From the NCBI GenBank assembly GCA_025330725.1, contig JAIWND010000017.1, forward strand, positions 124,001 to 188,000: a stretch of DNA of 64,000 nucleotides, written 5' to 3'. A program made the position numbers and the translations under genes. The notes under the pieces are model-generated. The model ran no database searches, was not told the origin of the DNA, and saw nothing but the letters and a program-made list of their open reading frames with translations. Below, piece by piece: positions 40,286-51,061 of the stretch (positions are counted from its first letter, which is position 1; each line of letters begins with the position of its first letter). Origin of the DNA: Chlamydoabsidia padenii (taxonomy: Eukaryota > Mucoromycota > Mucoromycetes > Mucorales > Cunninghamellaceae).

Positions 40286-41350
40286 ATGGACAACAATCAT
40301 CGGCACATCCCATTCGAACTATTGGAGTTGATTATAACTCATGTTACTGACAATAAGGATCTACTACAAGGTACTTTGGTCAACAAACTCTTTTATGCGG
40401 TAGCAAACCCAAAGTTATGGCATTCACCCATCCATTACAGAAGACACCGCCAATACACAGCAAAACCACTTTTAAAAAGTCTCCAACTAGCCAACTCTTG
40501 TCCTCACCTCCATCCAGTGCCATTGGGCTCTTATATACGCAAGTTATCATTTTGCTGTAAAGATGATCCGTATTTTGGTAATGCGTTTACTGATTCACGC
40601 CACATCTTGATCTCATTGTTGAATTGGACTCCACGTGTGGAAGAATTAATACTTGAAGGAAACAGATTCGAAAACTACCATATGAATGCTATCGCTCATT
40701 ATTGTCCTCAGCTCACAATACTCTCCTTGTACGACATGGACAATATCACCGACGACGCCTTGACACTGTTTGGTCGCCTTACTAGTCTCACTCTGAGGAA
40801 ATGTACTCGACTCACCGATCGTGCTCTCCTGAATGTCAAACACTGTCCTCTTGCCTCACTTTGTCTCCAAGGGAATTTACCATTATACAAGTCGATCGGT
40901 ACCTGTTTTGGCCGCACCTTGTCCTCACTCACCATCATCGGTAATACATACGGTCCACACGCCCTGTCACCCATTCAAGGCTGTCTCCTCAAGAAACTTT
41001 GTCTCTATAACTTTGGAACAGACAACTCTTTTGTGAATGGTACTATGTTACGACACTTTGTGGAAGCGCATTCTCAACTGGAGGAACTGGAACTGCGTTA
41101 TATTGCGGTGGACTATGATTTGGGAGTATGGAACATGAAGCATCTACGTCGACTATATTTGGAAACCACGTTTGGGTTTTCGGTGGGGTGGTTGCAACAG
41201 ATGGTTGTAGTTTGTCCTAGTCTGGTTTGTGTAAAGTCAGCTCATCCCTTTCTGGCTACATTGAATCAGGATGACACCAACAAGATTCGACTTGGTACCG
41301 CTTCATTGTCATATTGTGGTAGCCTGGTAGAATCGTCTGGTCATGGGTAG
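40286..41350 (+). CDS. F-box/LRR protein, left-arm copy
   Basis: A single exon of 354 residues starting MDNNHRHIPFELLELIITHV. An in-frame upstream ATG exists at 40136, but the extra 50 residues are Phe-rich and derive from a pyrimidine tract, so the internal start was chosen. The F-box covers residues 8-50. Leucine-rich repeats follow, including AHYCPQLTILSLYDMDNITD, ALTLFGRLTSLTLRKCTRLT and SQLEELELRYIAVDYDLG, the AMN1/FBXL type. It is expected to be an SCF substrate adaptor. The copy in the right arm differs by only a few residues (for example Lys/Glu before LCLYNF, Asp/Gly in QDDTNK). Confidence 0.85.
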   Translation: MDNNHRHIPFELLELIITHVTDNKDLLQGTLVNKLFYAVANPKLWHSPIHYRRHRQYTAKPLLKSLQLANSCPHLHPVPLGSYIRKLSFCCKDDPYFGNAFTDSRHILISLLNWTPRVEELILEGNRFENYHMNAIAHYCPQLTILSLYDMDNITDDALTLFGRLTSLTLRKCTRLTDRALLNVKHCPLASLCLQGNLPLYKSIGTCFGRTLSSLTIIGNTYGPHALSPIQGCLLKKLCLYNFGTDNSFVNGTMLRHFVEAHSQLEELELRYIAVDYDLGVWNMKHLRRLYLETTFGFSVGWLQQMVVVCPSLVCVKSAHPFLATLNQDDTNKIRLGTASLSYCGSLVESSGHG

Positions 41351-42222
41351 CTTTAGTGGGACATATGTCATATCTATAGCATATTTTTACTCTTTTATAA
41401 TTACTTGATACCTTAATAAAAAACAGACTTTATAATCTTATTGTATTGCATTATATGACTTGAATTATATTGATGGTGGTATATACCTTATTGAAATAGC
41501 CTCCTGTAAATTGATCAAAAGATATTTAAATCCCGATATTTACATCTTTTTGGCAACTCTTTTGTTGTTGTTGTTGTTGTCAAAGAAGAAAAGCCTCTCT
41601 TTTTGTTTACAATCACATCAACATCAGGCCAATTAGCCTATCTTGGATGCAAACAAAGAAAAAAAAAAAGGAGTAGAGCTTTACTCTTGTTCAATATACG
41701 GCCCTTCTTTTTTCGGGATTTGAAAGTAAAACTACGATTCATGCATTTCTTTTTTCTTTTTCTTTCTTTAGCGTTGCGAGATAATGAAAGTAAAGGCTCA
41801 TATTTCTTTTGAAAAGAATCCATCAAGTAGCTTGACATATCATCTATCAGGGTGAAAGACCGATATCCCTCACAAGCAAAGAAAAAGTAGGGAGAGAGCA
41901 ATCACCTGTCCAAACAAAAACAAATGATTAGGTATCAGCCTCGAGGTCCTCCCAAGCCTCTGAAATTTTCTCACACACTTGAAAGTTGTCTATAAAAGAA
42001 AGGTGTTTGAGGCCATCCTCTTTTTCTCTTTTCTTTATCACAACAATCTTTCAAATATCCATTGTAAAATGGAAATCATCTCCAAACCCACTTTTCTCAA
42101 ACTGGTTTCCTCTTCCTCCATTGACTGACACTTTTACTGGCACTCTCCCTCAAGATGATCACCTCTACTTCCATTGGCTTTATGTTCCATACATTTGTCT
42201 TTCCTTTATTCAAAATGGTAAA
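41351..42222. other. Left-arm intergenic stretch
   Basis: No gene can be supported. It contains AATAAA for the F-box gene near 41417, a (TTG)n run at 41560-41580, two AAATCCCG-type motifs (41524-41535, 41713-41725) and a pyrimidine-rich zone. A start-codon context at 42069 (AAAATGGAAATCATC) opens a frame of only 19 codons. A longer frame at 41986-42249 runs into the minisatellite and lacks a recognisable domain. Confidence 0.45.
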
Positions 42223-42227
42223 ATAGA

Positions 42228-42722
42228 CTCTCAAGGCTCTCTCTCTTAAGGCTCTCTTCTGTCAAGGCTCTCTCTCTTAAGGCTCTCTCTCTTAAGGCTC
42301 TCTCTCTTAAGGCTCTCTCTCTTAAGGCTCTCTTCTGTCAAGGCTCTCTTCTGTCAAGGCTCTCTCCTGTCAAGGCTCTCTCTGTTAAGGCTCTCTTCTG
42401 TCAAGGCTCTCTTCTGTCAAGGCTCTCTCCTGTCAAGGCTCTCTCTGTTAAGGCTCTCTCTCTTAAGGCTCTCTTCTGTCAAGGCTCTCTTCTGTCAAGG
42501 CTCTCTTCTGTCAAGGCTCTCTTCTGTCAAGGCTCTCTTCTGTCAAGGCTCTCTTCTGTCAAGGCTCTCTTCTGTCAAGGCTCTCTTCTGTCAAGGCTCT
42601 CTTCTGTCAAGGCTCTCTTCTGTCAAGGCTCTCTTCTGTCAAGGCTCTCTTCTGTCAAGGCTCTCTTCTGTCAAGGCTCTCTTCTGTCAAGGCTCTCTTC
42701 TGTCAAGGCTCTCTTCTGTCAA
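42228..42722 (+). repeat. Minisatellite, about 31 units of 16 bp
   Basis: The unit is AAGGCTCTCTTCTGTC, with variants ending CTCTCTT, CTCCTGTC or CTCTGTT at the 5' side. The 3' half is a homogeneous array of the canonical unit, which suggests recent expansion at that side. The mirror array at 55078-55198 has about 7 units. No spacers are present, so it is not a CRISPR. Confidence 0.9.
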
Positions 42723-42859
42723 ATTCAAACGCCGCTTTAACATCACGCTTGCCTTTGGTATAGAACACATAGTTAGTGGGTTATCTTTTTTTGTCTTGCT
42801 ACCATGAAGGTAGTTATTATTTGTTGTATCTTTTTTTTTTTTTTAGTATAGCTTATTCG

Positions 42860-42985
42860 GGCACCGGTCTAGGGCCAAGAGTGGATTGATAGTAGCAAGA
42901 TCGAGGGTCAGAGTAACAAAAGCTCAAGTCTAACATGTCTTGACACCAAAGTAACCCGTCTTGCTACTATTGATACCTACCCCAT
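42860..42985. other. Structured hairpin region in left arm
   Basis: ATAGTAGCAAGA (42889-42900) pairs with TCTTGCTACTAT (42959-42970), and a nested pair TCAAG/CTTGA lies between them. The surrounding sequence (CGGGCACCGGTCTAGGGCC to GGTGACCCTGAGCATTGGG) is more GC-rich than its neighbourhood. The same hairpin is kept in the right arm at about 54825-54925. It might be a non-coding RNA or a mobile-element remnant. Confidence 0.4.
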
Positions 42986-43079
42986 GATGGCGGTGACCCT
43001 GAGCATTGGGTCGCTCAACTTATACCACTTTTAAATAAAAACTTGTTTAATCATCTCTTCTTTAAATATGTCTTTTATG

Positions 43080-44508
43080 CCTTTTCTTTTAGTTGGTCGC
43101 AAGTGGGTGTGGCATTTCAAGTGCCGATAATGCGCTATCTTACTGGAAAAAGTGTGAATCCTTTCTTTTTCTTTCTTTCCTTTCCACTCTTTTTTTTTTT
43201 TTTTTATCTCCCCAGTTGGCATTGTATAGAGTGGATCTACGGAACCTGACCTTTTTCTTGGTGAATGTAGAAACATTCCATAACGACACACAAGTAAGTT
43301 GATTAAAAACTTGAGGAATGACTGAACTTTGCTTTGTTATGTTTGTAATCTCTCTCTCTAACATATACTTTGTAGGCAGGATGAACTTGGGCGACTAGAT
43401 CAACTGGAAAAAATTCAACCACCACGATCAGCAAACAACATGAATCGATAGGGAGTAACTCACGAATGACTCTTCCAACACTGTCTCTCTTTGCTATCCG
43501 ATGTCCCTGTCATAGCCTGGTAAGGATGAAGAAAGAAGAAAACGGTTTACGATGAGATATACTGCTAGTGGATACTTTAACAACCTATATGATCAACACA
43601 AGTATGGCGACAAGGGTAAGCTGTCTCCCTCCTTATATATCATTTGTATCCAGTTACTGACCTCATCTTTTATTATTATTACTATATCATAGACACTTTG
43701 ACACATCAACAGGTAAAGAATCATTGGATGAATTATATTTACGTATGGAATAGGTTGCCTGGCTAGCGTCTTGACAATGATAAACATAAAGATAATGGAA
43801 TAAGAAGACTGGCTCACTTCTTGTACAGGGTAGATTGAACTTGCCTATCGGGACAAGTCTCTCAAGCTTCTCTTACCCAGTAACCGGATCCAATTCGACA
43901 TTGGTCAGTCAATATCCCAAGGAACAAACGGATCAACAACGATGGATAAACTGATGATGGATAGTTTAGGATAATTATTATTTATAGGAATAAAAACCAT
44001 GTAGGTTACTGTTGTTGTTTAATAAAGATTTATATTGATTATCCCCCCCCCTCTATTGACATACTCCTGGTCTTCTTGTTTTGATAACCCCTCTCGGATA
44101 ATAAGTTGTATTATATAAGTCTGTGATTACTAGATATGGGTTCGAAGGTGTGGTACCTAATGGGAATCGTGGGTCTTTTTTTTTTTTCTTACCAGTTCTC
44201 CTTACTGGTGCTTCCTATTGCATTTCCTTTTTCAGGTGGGCAGTAAGAGGACATCTGTCATTGTTTCAGTCAAACCCGACCTCCCATGTCAAACCTAGAC
44301 GAATTGACGGAGTTCAGATGCGTAGTATATATGTACATATATATACATATAAAAAAAAGTACTCTCCTATTCACTTCATTATCACCCTTCTCCTTAATCG
44401 CTTTGTTTTTCTTTATTTAACAGTTTCCTCTTTTTTTTATTTTTTTCTTCCTTTCAATCCACTCTCTTTTTTCTTTTTCTTTCTTTATACCCCTTTCCAC
44501 TCATTTCC
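43080..44508. other. Inner edge of left arm and promoter of the DPBB gene
   Basis: 43080-43555 is the diverged direct repeat of 38150-38600, with the recurring AACATTCCATAACGACACAC and ATACTTTGTAGGCAGGATG. 43555-44100 has no mirror copy and no gene that I can support. 44380-44500 is a strongly pyrimidine-rich leader before the secreted-protein gene, interrupted by an ATATATATACATAT stretch near 44335. Confidence 0.5.
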
Positions 44509-45182
44509 ATGCGGTGCTCATGTTTAACACTCCTCGTCTTTTTCGTCCTATGCTGGATTCATACCGAAGCTAAAGAAATGTCCAAACGAGGAACGGCTAC
44601 CATGATGTCTTTTGGTGGTGAACCAAATCATACATTGAACAAACGATACCGAGGCACCTGGTAAACTCCGACAACCCCAAATCGGGACATGGTTACTCAC
44701 CCATTTTTTCATTATGCAGGTATAGCGGCAATGATTTAAAAGATGCTGCTTGTTATGGTCGTAAAGGTCTTCCCAAGTTTTCTGCTCGAGTCAATGACAT
44801 GATTGGTGCTATGGTAAAGACTTGTATCATCCTTTCCTTTTGTTGACTAAACCTTTTTTTTTTCGCTTGAATCAGAAAATGGACCACTTTGAATATTGTT
44901 TTGAATGTATGAGAATCACCAATGTCAAGAATAGTCATTCTGTAGAAGTGAAGATTGTAGATAAATGTGCTGCTTGTAAAAAGGGTAAGTCATCTATACC
45001 ATCCAGCCTCCTCCTTTTTTCATATTTATTAAATCGACATGTCTCTTTTTATAGGTACTGCTGTTGATTTGACCCCTGGCGCATTCAAAAAACTCAATCC
45101 TGAAGGTTTAGATGATGGTGTTCTTGAAATCAAATGGGATATCGTACCATGTTCTCATAATATTCATTTGGATTTGTCTTGA
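44509..45182 (+). CDS. Secreted double-psi beta-barrel (barwin/RlpA-like) protein
   Basis: Four exons (44509-44660, 44720-44813, 44876-44984, 45055-45182) give 160 residues. The N-terminus MRCSCLTLLVFFVLCWIHTE is a signal peptide ending near EAKE. The mature domain reads GTWYSGNDLKDAACYGRKGL, FSARVNDMIGAM, CFECMRITN, VEVKIVDKCAACKKG, then DLTPGAFKKL and GVLEIKWDIVPC. The paired Cys residues and the VDKC...DLTPGAF block are typical of fungal barwin-like/expansin-related DPBB proteins. The catalytic His-x-Asp of plant expansins is not obvious. A role at the cell wall or in host/environment contact is inferred. It is the first gene of the spacer between the inverted arms. Confidence 0.88.
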
Positions 45183-45502
45183 TCCCCCACTCCTTCTTTG
45201 TCTCCTTCTTTATCATGTCCAAGTAGATAATCACCCCTTCTTCTTTTTTTTTTTTCTCCCCCGTCCAGATGTTTTCTATTCAACCTTCCCCCCCCTTCTC
45301 TTCTTCCCAGTAATAAAGATAAACATATACACTACCAAACCCATGATGTTACATATATATAAAGACAGTTTTTTTTTTATTATAGTTAAACAAGATGACT
45401 AAACTACCTAATCCATTCTATTCCATTCCTTTTTATCAAGTGATCGTCGTCGTCGTCGTATAAGGATGTGTTGGCATAAAAAAAAAAAAAAGGAGGAGGC
45501 GT
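45183..45502. other. Convergent 3' flanks of DPBB gene and ATP19
   Basis: A 320-bp gap with AATAAAG for the DPBB gene near 45313. Poly-pyrimidine and poly-A runs and a (CGT)n stretch near 45446-45460 are present. No gene was seen. Confidence 0.45.
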
Positions 45503-45798
45503 CTATTGTTTCTTGTCTTCTTCTTCAGCCTTGGCCAAGAATTCCTTGATAAAAGCTTCTTCATCAGAGGAGCTGGCTTGAATAGGAGGAGTGGCAGGTT
45601 GAGCAGGCTTGGGCTTCATGGAGTAAGCAGCATAACCGGCAACATAGGCACCAATGAATCCCATGGAGAGCTAACAAATAGTATTTACAAAAAAAAAAAA
45701 AAAAGGTATTAGTTTTTTAATCCATGTTGTTTTATATGGTTTCACTTTACAATGTGGTTAGGAACTTTCTTTCCAGCAATAACGTAATATCCACCCAT
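45503..45798 (-). CDS. ATP19: ATP synthase subunit k (ATP19)
   Basis: Two exons (45798-45751, 45670-45503) give 71 residues, phase 0. The product starts MGGYYVIAGKKVPNHILSMG, the conserved N-terminus of fungal mitochondrial F1Fo ATP synthase subunit k. One membrane helix follows (GFIGAYVAGYAAYSM). The C-terminal part EEAFIKEFLAKAEEEDKK is charged and helical. Subunit k sits in the Fo membrane sector and helps dimers form. The intron contains a poly-T tract (minus strand). Confidence 0.88.
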
Positions 45799-46358
45799 TT
45801 CGAATAAAGTTGATAAAGTAGAAGAGGAGCGAAAAAAACAAACAAACGAGAGGACAGGGCTTTTTTTTGATATTTTCAAATCCCGCTTTTCAAAATGGAG
45901 CAAAAAAGCTTCAAGGTTGTATATCATCACGAGGAACTAGTATAATAACGAATCAAATTACAAAGAACTGTTCATCCTTGTTCTATTCGATTCATTATAT
46001 ACTGTAGTAACTATATTACATAGCATAGATTCTACACAAAGGGAAGAACATTGAGTGGCTGGGCTTTCCCTATTCATAGAAATTGAATTTCCGGGCATAC
46101 AAATTATGTATGAGACAAGCTAATCAACTTTCTTTTATAAAGTGAATCCTTATATATAACTATATGATTGTTCAAACCAGTTTTTTTTTTAAAGCTCTAA
46201 TCGTCTTACTTTAACCTTTTCTTCAAAAATGTCTTTTGATTGTACACTATTTTCAACCCCCGATCCCAAAAACAAAATAAACCGCGCACCAACAAAATTT
46301 TTTCTTTTCTTGCTTCTTCTTCCATTACATTTTCTTTCTTTCTCTCTCTGTAAAAAAG
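45799..46358. promoter_or_regulatory. Divergent promoter region, ATP19 and importin alpha
   Basis: A 560-bp gap containing TTTTCAAATCCCGCTTTTC at 45874-45892, 76 bp upstream of the ATP19 start. A TTTCTTTC-rich leader precedes importin alpha. No gene was seen. Confidence 0.45.
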
Positions 46359-48243
46359 ATGGACGCTGATCCCCGCCGTAATGCGTTTAAAGCACGCAAT
46401 CAATTCAAGCCTGAAGAAGTACGACGACGACGTGAAACTGCTCAAGTGGAAATCAGAAAACAAAAAAAAGCGGAAAACTTGGCCAAGCGACGCAACTTTA
46501 ATGTGTCCAACCTTGATGAAGATTCTGATGAAGAACTTGATGTCACCACTTCGGATACTCAGGTAATAAAGAAGATGAGTTGTATTGTAAATGTAATGAA
46601 ACTGAACTAGACTTTTTTTTTTAAAAAAAAAAAAAAAAAAATTAGTTGAATGATATCCTCCCTGATATGATCCAAGCTGTCTATTCCGGTGATGCCGAAA
46701 CTCAATTACAAGCAACTGCTCATTTTCGTAAACTCTTATCTCGTGAAGTCAATCCTCCTATTGAAGAAGTCATTGCCTGTGGTGTGGTGCCTCGTTTTGT
46801 CGAATTCCTTCAATCTCAATACACTTCTCTTCAGGTAAAACAAAACAACAAAAAAGAAGAAGGATCTGGACTGACTCTTTAACTTGTGACTTTTTAACCG
46901 TAGTTTGAAGCTGCTTGGGCTTTGACCAATATTGCTTCTGGATCCTCTCAACAAACTCAAATTGTCATTGAAGCTGGTGCTGTGCCTCACTTTATCACCT
47001 TATTAAGTAGCCCAGTCGCTGATGTGAAGGAACAGGTAAATATAGATATTTAAAGTGATTGGATAATTGATACTAAACGAATCATTTTTTTTGTAATAGG
47101 CTGTGTGGGCTTTGGGTAATATTGCTGGTGATAGTCCTCGTTGTCGTGACTTTGTGCTTGAAAATGGTGGTCTTCCTCCTTTGTTAACAATCTTTAATGA
47201 TGATAGTAAGATGTCAATGTTACGTAATGCTACTTGGACTTTATCCAACTTTTGTCGTGGCAAGAACCCTCAACCCAATTGGCAATTGGTAAGTTGTGTA
47301 AATAATGGGATTGAAATCTCGTGATCTAATGACTTTTTTTTTTTTTTCCTTTTTTAAATAATAGATTGCACCTGCTTTGACTGTTTTGGCTCAACTGATC
47401 CAATCCCAAGACGAAGAAGTATTAATCGACACATGTTGGGCCATCTCCTACTTATCTGACGGTGCGAACGAACGAATCCAAGCAGTGGTGGAATCCTCAG
47501 TGTGCAGTCGTTTGGTCGAACTCCTTAGCCACCCTTCAACCTCGGTGCAAACCCCTGCCCTTCGATCTGTAGGCAATATTGTCACCGGTGACGATTCTCA
47601 AACTCAAGCCATCATTAATTGCGGTGCCATCATGTCTCTCTTCAACCTCTTAACTAGTCCCAAGGAAAGTATTCGTAAAGAAGCCTGTTGGACCATCTCA
47701 AATATCACGGCCGGTAACACGGTCCAGATCCAAGCTGTCCTTGACGGTGGACTCGTAGCCCCTCTCGTCCATATCCTCAGTCGTGGTGAATTCAAGACCA
47801 AGAAGGAAGCTTGCTGGGCGATCTGTAATGCTACCTCGGGCGGATTGGCGAAACCTGATCAGATTCGATTCTTGGTATCTGAAGGCTGTATTCAACCACT
47901 CTGTGACATTCTCACTCAACAAGATAACAAGATCACTTTGGTCGCTTTGGATGGTCTCGACAATATTTTGCGTGCGGGTGAAATGGAAAAGATCAATACA
48001 CAGGATGGATTGAATCCTTATGCTTTGATGATTGAAGAAATGGGTGGTGTGGATCAGATTCATGCTTTGCAATCTCATGAAAATGCCGACATTTACAAAA
48101 AGGCATACGGTATCATTGACAAGTACTTTAATGATGAAGATGATGAAGATGAAAATGATACGGATATGGTGGTGCCTAATGGTAATGGTCAATTTACTTT
48201 CCAACAACAGGTCGATGCTCCTCAAGGTGGCTTCAACTTTTAA
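46359..48243 (+). CDS. SRP1: Importin subunit alpha (karyopherin alpha)
   Basis: Carries classical NLS cargo to importin beta for nuclear import. Five exons (46359-46562, 46646-46834, 46904-47035, 47100-47288, 47365-48243) give 530 residues, the usual length. The N-terminal IBB domain is basic ([20 protein letters not shown], then [15 protein letters not shown]). About ten armadillo repeats follow, with the NLS-groove Trp/Asn pattern clear in [60 protein letters not shown] and [12 protein letters not shown]. The C-terminus is acidic ([11 protein letters not shown] on a YFND helix), as expected for CAS-dependent export. Intron 1 contains a poly-A run. Confidence 0.95.
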
Positions 48244-48529
48244 CTTTATAAACCCTATAGTTTTACTTCCCCCCCCCCTTTCCCTTTACATATTATATTT
48301 TATTACTGTTTGTGCATCACACCCATTCTCTCTATCTCTCTATCTCTCTCTTTTTTTTTTATTCCCCTTCCCACACCCACTCACCCACACTTCCCCTATG
48401 TATCCACTATATCACATACACTTTTGAATCATTTACACACAATAAATAAATAAAAAGACACATGATTCATTATGATTGTATTAAATAGGGTTTTATTAGG
48501 AATACATATATATAAAGGACTATAATCTA
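48244..48529. other. Convergent 3' flanks, importin alpha and GATA gene
   Basis: The gap has poly-C and CT-rich runs (48270-48360), then AATAAATAAATAAA at about 48440, which serves importin alpha. No gene was seen. Confidence 0.45.
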
Positions 48530-49549
48530 TTATGATGGGGGAAGAAGAAGATTAGATTCAGCTTGAGAAACAAGTTGATCTAATTGGGTGATAAAGGTAG
48601 ACAAATGATGATGTTGATAATGTCCAGCGGCGATCTTTTGATTTATATGATCCAGACGTTGTATATAATGAATGATATTTGGTGAAGATGTAGGTGATGA
48701 TGATGCTGAAGAAGAAGAAGAAGAAGAAGAAGAAGATGATGATGATAATAAAGAGGATATGGATAATGGAGGAGATGGAGGAGTAGTCAAAGCATGAATG
48801 GGAGGTAATAAGATGGGTGATGAAGATCCATTGTCCAAGGCAAAAGAGGGTAAATGAAGAGAATTGTTGCGGGGTATGGAATGTTGTTGTTGTTTGAGTG
48901 GGAATCGAGAGCTACCGATAAAATCTTCAATAGCAGGAATAGAGGCATCTTGTTCCACTGATTGTTCAACAGGTTGACTTGTTGACAAGGATAAAGGTTC
49001 CTCCAGTTTCGAAGAAGATGGTTCGAGCATCACCATTCGTTTCCTCCGTTTGATGACATTCCGTTTCATACTGACAGGACGATGGACCTTGTGAAGTTTA
49101 TAATAAAGACCGCAAGCATTACAAATCGTATTCCCTTGATCATCTCGTCGCCATAGTGGAGTGGTCGTAGTGCGACAATTTGCACATACCAAACCTTCCA
49201 TTTCTTGTTCTTGTTGTCGTCGTAATTGTTGATTGTTAAAGGTAGGACACCCCGCACATGCCGCAGACCCGCCTAGGCCATTACATTGTCCAGCACCACC
49301 ACAACTGCCTTGTTTCTTCGTCGTGCCACAACTATTTTTCTTGACTGCTGGTTCATCGGTGAGAGGTCGCATGGTATGTTTGGTTTTCAAATAGAGTCCA
49401 CACGCATTACAAATAGTATCACCATTGGGTGCTCGTCGCCATAATGGAGTCGTAGTCGTGCCACAATGACTACAGGTCGTGGCAGAGATGATGTGTGAGG
49501 TGAGAGAGGGTGAGCAAGATGGATCAGTTTCAACTGTGATGGATGTCAT
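48530..49549 (-). CDS. Two-finger GATA repressor of iron uptake (SREA/Fep1/Urbs1-like)
   Basis: A single exon of 339 residues. Two GATA-type C-x2-C-x17-C-x2-C fingers are seen at residues about 26-50 ([20 protein letters not shown] then [10 protein letters not shown]) and 121-145 ([20 protein letters not shown] then [10 protein letters not shown]). Between them is a Cys-rich segment ([18 protein letters not shown] then [13 protein letters not shown]). That arrangement is diagnostic of fungal iron-sensing GATA repressors, in which the four central Cys bind iron or an Fe-S cluster. A basic patch after finger 2 ([10 protein letters not shown]) is a likely NLS. The C-terminal half is Ser/Pro-rich and low complexity, with a poly-Ser tract. 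It probably represses siderophore and reductive iron uptake genes under iron sufficiency. Confidence 0.9.
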   Translation of the reverse strand: MTSITVETDPSCSPSLTSHIISATTCSHCGTTTTPLWRRAPNGDTICNACGLYLKTKHTMRPLTDEPAVKKNSCGTTKKQGSCGGAGQCNGLGGSAACAGCPTFNNQQLRRQQEQEMEGLVCANCRTTTTPLWRRDDQGNTICNACGLYYKLHKVHRPVSMKRNVIKRRKRMVMLEPSSSKLEEPLSLSTSQPVEQSVEQDASIPAIEDFIGSSRFPLKQQQHSIPRNNSLHLPSFALDNGSSSPILLPPIHALTTPPSPPLSISSLLSSSSSSSSSSSSSASSSPTSSPNIIHYIQRLDHINQKIAAGHYQHHHLSTFITQLDQLVSQAESNLLLPPS

Positions 49550-50458
49550 ACTATTAAAAGGGATGTGAGCAAGACAAGTAAAAAAGGGATGATGAATAAA
49601 AAGAAAGAGGAAGGAAGAAGGGAAAAAAAAAAAAAAAAAAAAAAAAAAGAGAGAGAGATGAAAAAAGAGGAACTAATCAGATAAGGCGGAGTTTTATCTT
49701 TTTTTTTCTCTTCACATATTGGAACGGAGCAAATGCTTTATTCCCCCTTTATACAACTGGATGATTACGGACTACTTTTAATTGGATGATGTTCATCAAA
49801 GCCTATAAAAAGATAATCTGTCCTTATGGAACCACACTATCCATCCTGATTAAATGTGCAGAGGGTAGTATAAGAGTGAGTGTGATGTACGATCAAGATC
49901 AAATCGGATGACCGAACGGACTTTATCATCAGCATATTATCTTTTTTGCTGATCAAAATAGATAATGCCTTCCTTGCCAGAGGTGATATGTTGAAACCCC
50001 GATTTGAAATCCCGGTACTTGATTTTTTTAACCCCCCCCCCCCATTGCTTTTATTTTTTCTTTTGACGCATCTATTTCCGATGGACAACACCGATCCCTG
50101 GAAACACACAACTTGTAGACCTTTCGTATGATGGACAACTTGTATTGGAACGAAACTCGACCGTGATATCCTCAAGTGAAAATACTCCCTGTCAATGTAT
50201 CTGATCATATGATAAAGGGCCCTTTAATGGATTCACTCTGGTAGGCAAGCAATATGAGTGGATATGAACTTTTTGATAGGAAAACCAGTGGATGGCCTCA
50301 TTGTCAAACAACTTTAACACTGTTAGATATAGAACTAGAATAATACTACCTTTTAAATAAAACACGTCTTTTTACTCATCAAGTGAACATATCACCTGGT
50401 ACTTTTTATGATAACATTTGTGCGGGGATGTAAAAAAAGTAACCAACCATCGTCATCA

Positions 50459-50489
<31 letters not shown>

Positions 50490-51061
50490 GTCTGTGCGTT
50501 GTAATTTAAATCCTCTATAATATCGATCATCGTCTTTATGTAATGATCATCCTATATAGAAACCTACTCATCCTCCCCCCCCCAAAAAAAAAAAAATCAG
50601 CCGGAAGGAATTGATCCAATCAAAAAGTTGTTTTGTAAACAGAACTATTTCCCAATAGTCATAGGACTTGAATAATCTTGGGATCGTGACGATGATGATG
50701 ATGATGATGATGCTTTTTCCGACACTCTTTTTTTCTACTTCTTTAATGATGAACTTGTTTCTATACGTAGTATAAAGGAGACCAAGGGGAGAAAGAGGAG
50801 ATACGTAGTATGTATATGTTTTTGGGTGTGGGTTAGTTTCACTCCTCCTCCTCCCCCCCCCCTTTTTTTTTTCTCCATCGAGCTCACTCTTGTTCCCCTG
50901 ATATTCATCATTTCCTATTTCTGTATTTGGATCAGGACCCACCCACTCAAATCAATCACCCCTTTTTTGGGATGATATATATATTTATATTTTTCCAAAG
51001 GGAATATAAAAAAGCAACTCATTTTATCCTTTTCCTTCTCCTTTTCCTAACTATTACTACA
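49550..51061. other. Gene-free stretch between GATA gene and WHI5-like gene
   Basis: No gene can be supported. Features seen are poly-A (49622-49648), poly-C (50033-50043), poly-T (50461-50489), a (GAT)n run near 50692-50712, and two motif copies near 49994 and 50002-50014 (AACCCCGATTTGAAATCCCGG). The region probably contains both divergent promoters. A 124-codon frame on the minus strand at 50568-50942 is composed of homopolymer translations and was not accepted. Confidence 0.45.

Larger units (their letters stand above)
37068..43442 (+). repeat. Left arm of a large inverted duplication
   Basis: This stretch reappears in reverse complement at about 54354-60363 with near-identity by eye. The outer edge is the sequence ATTCGGCGTGGCGGCAAGG at the 3' end of the F-box gene. 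The inner edge lies near ACAACATGAATCGA, after which similarity becomes patchy to about 43555. The arm contains an 85-residue possible gene without start codon, an acyl-CoA synthetase remnant, two dispersed-repeat copies, an F-box gene, a minisatellite and a structured hairpin. The arms differ in length by about 365 bp, which the minisatellite difference (about 24 units of 16 bp) explains. Confidence 0.9.

Noticed and set aside
40646..40974. Minus-strand frames within the arm F-box genes (also 56445-56773)
   Set aside because: They are present in both arms only because the F-box gene is; no independent support.
41986..42249. An 87-codon frame before the left minisatellite (and a 134-codon mirror frame through the short array)
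   Set aside because: It has no recognisable domain, part of it is repeat-encoded, and its length depends on the array; kept only as intergenic description.
42228..42722. Regular repeats that might suggest a CRISPR array
   Set aside because: Units of 16 bp follow each other directly without spacers; it is a eukaryotic minisatellite.
44138..44160. GGGTTCGAAGG resembling a tRNA T-loop
   Set aside because: No acceptor, D or anticodon stems can be formed around it.
50568..50942. A 124-codon minus-strand frame between the GATA and WHI5-like genes
   Set aside because: It is made of homopolymer and dinucleotide translations (poly-Ile, poly-Gly, poly-Phe) with no domain and no splice support.
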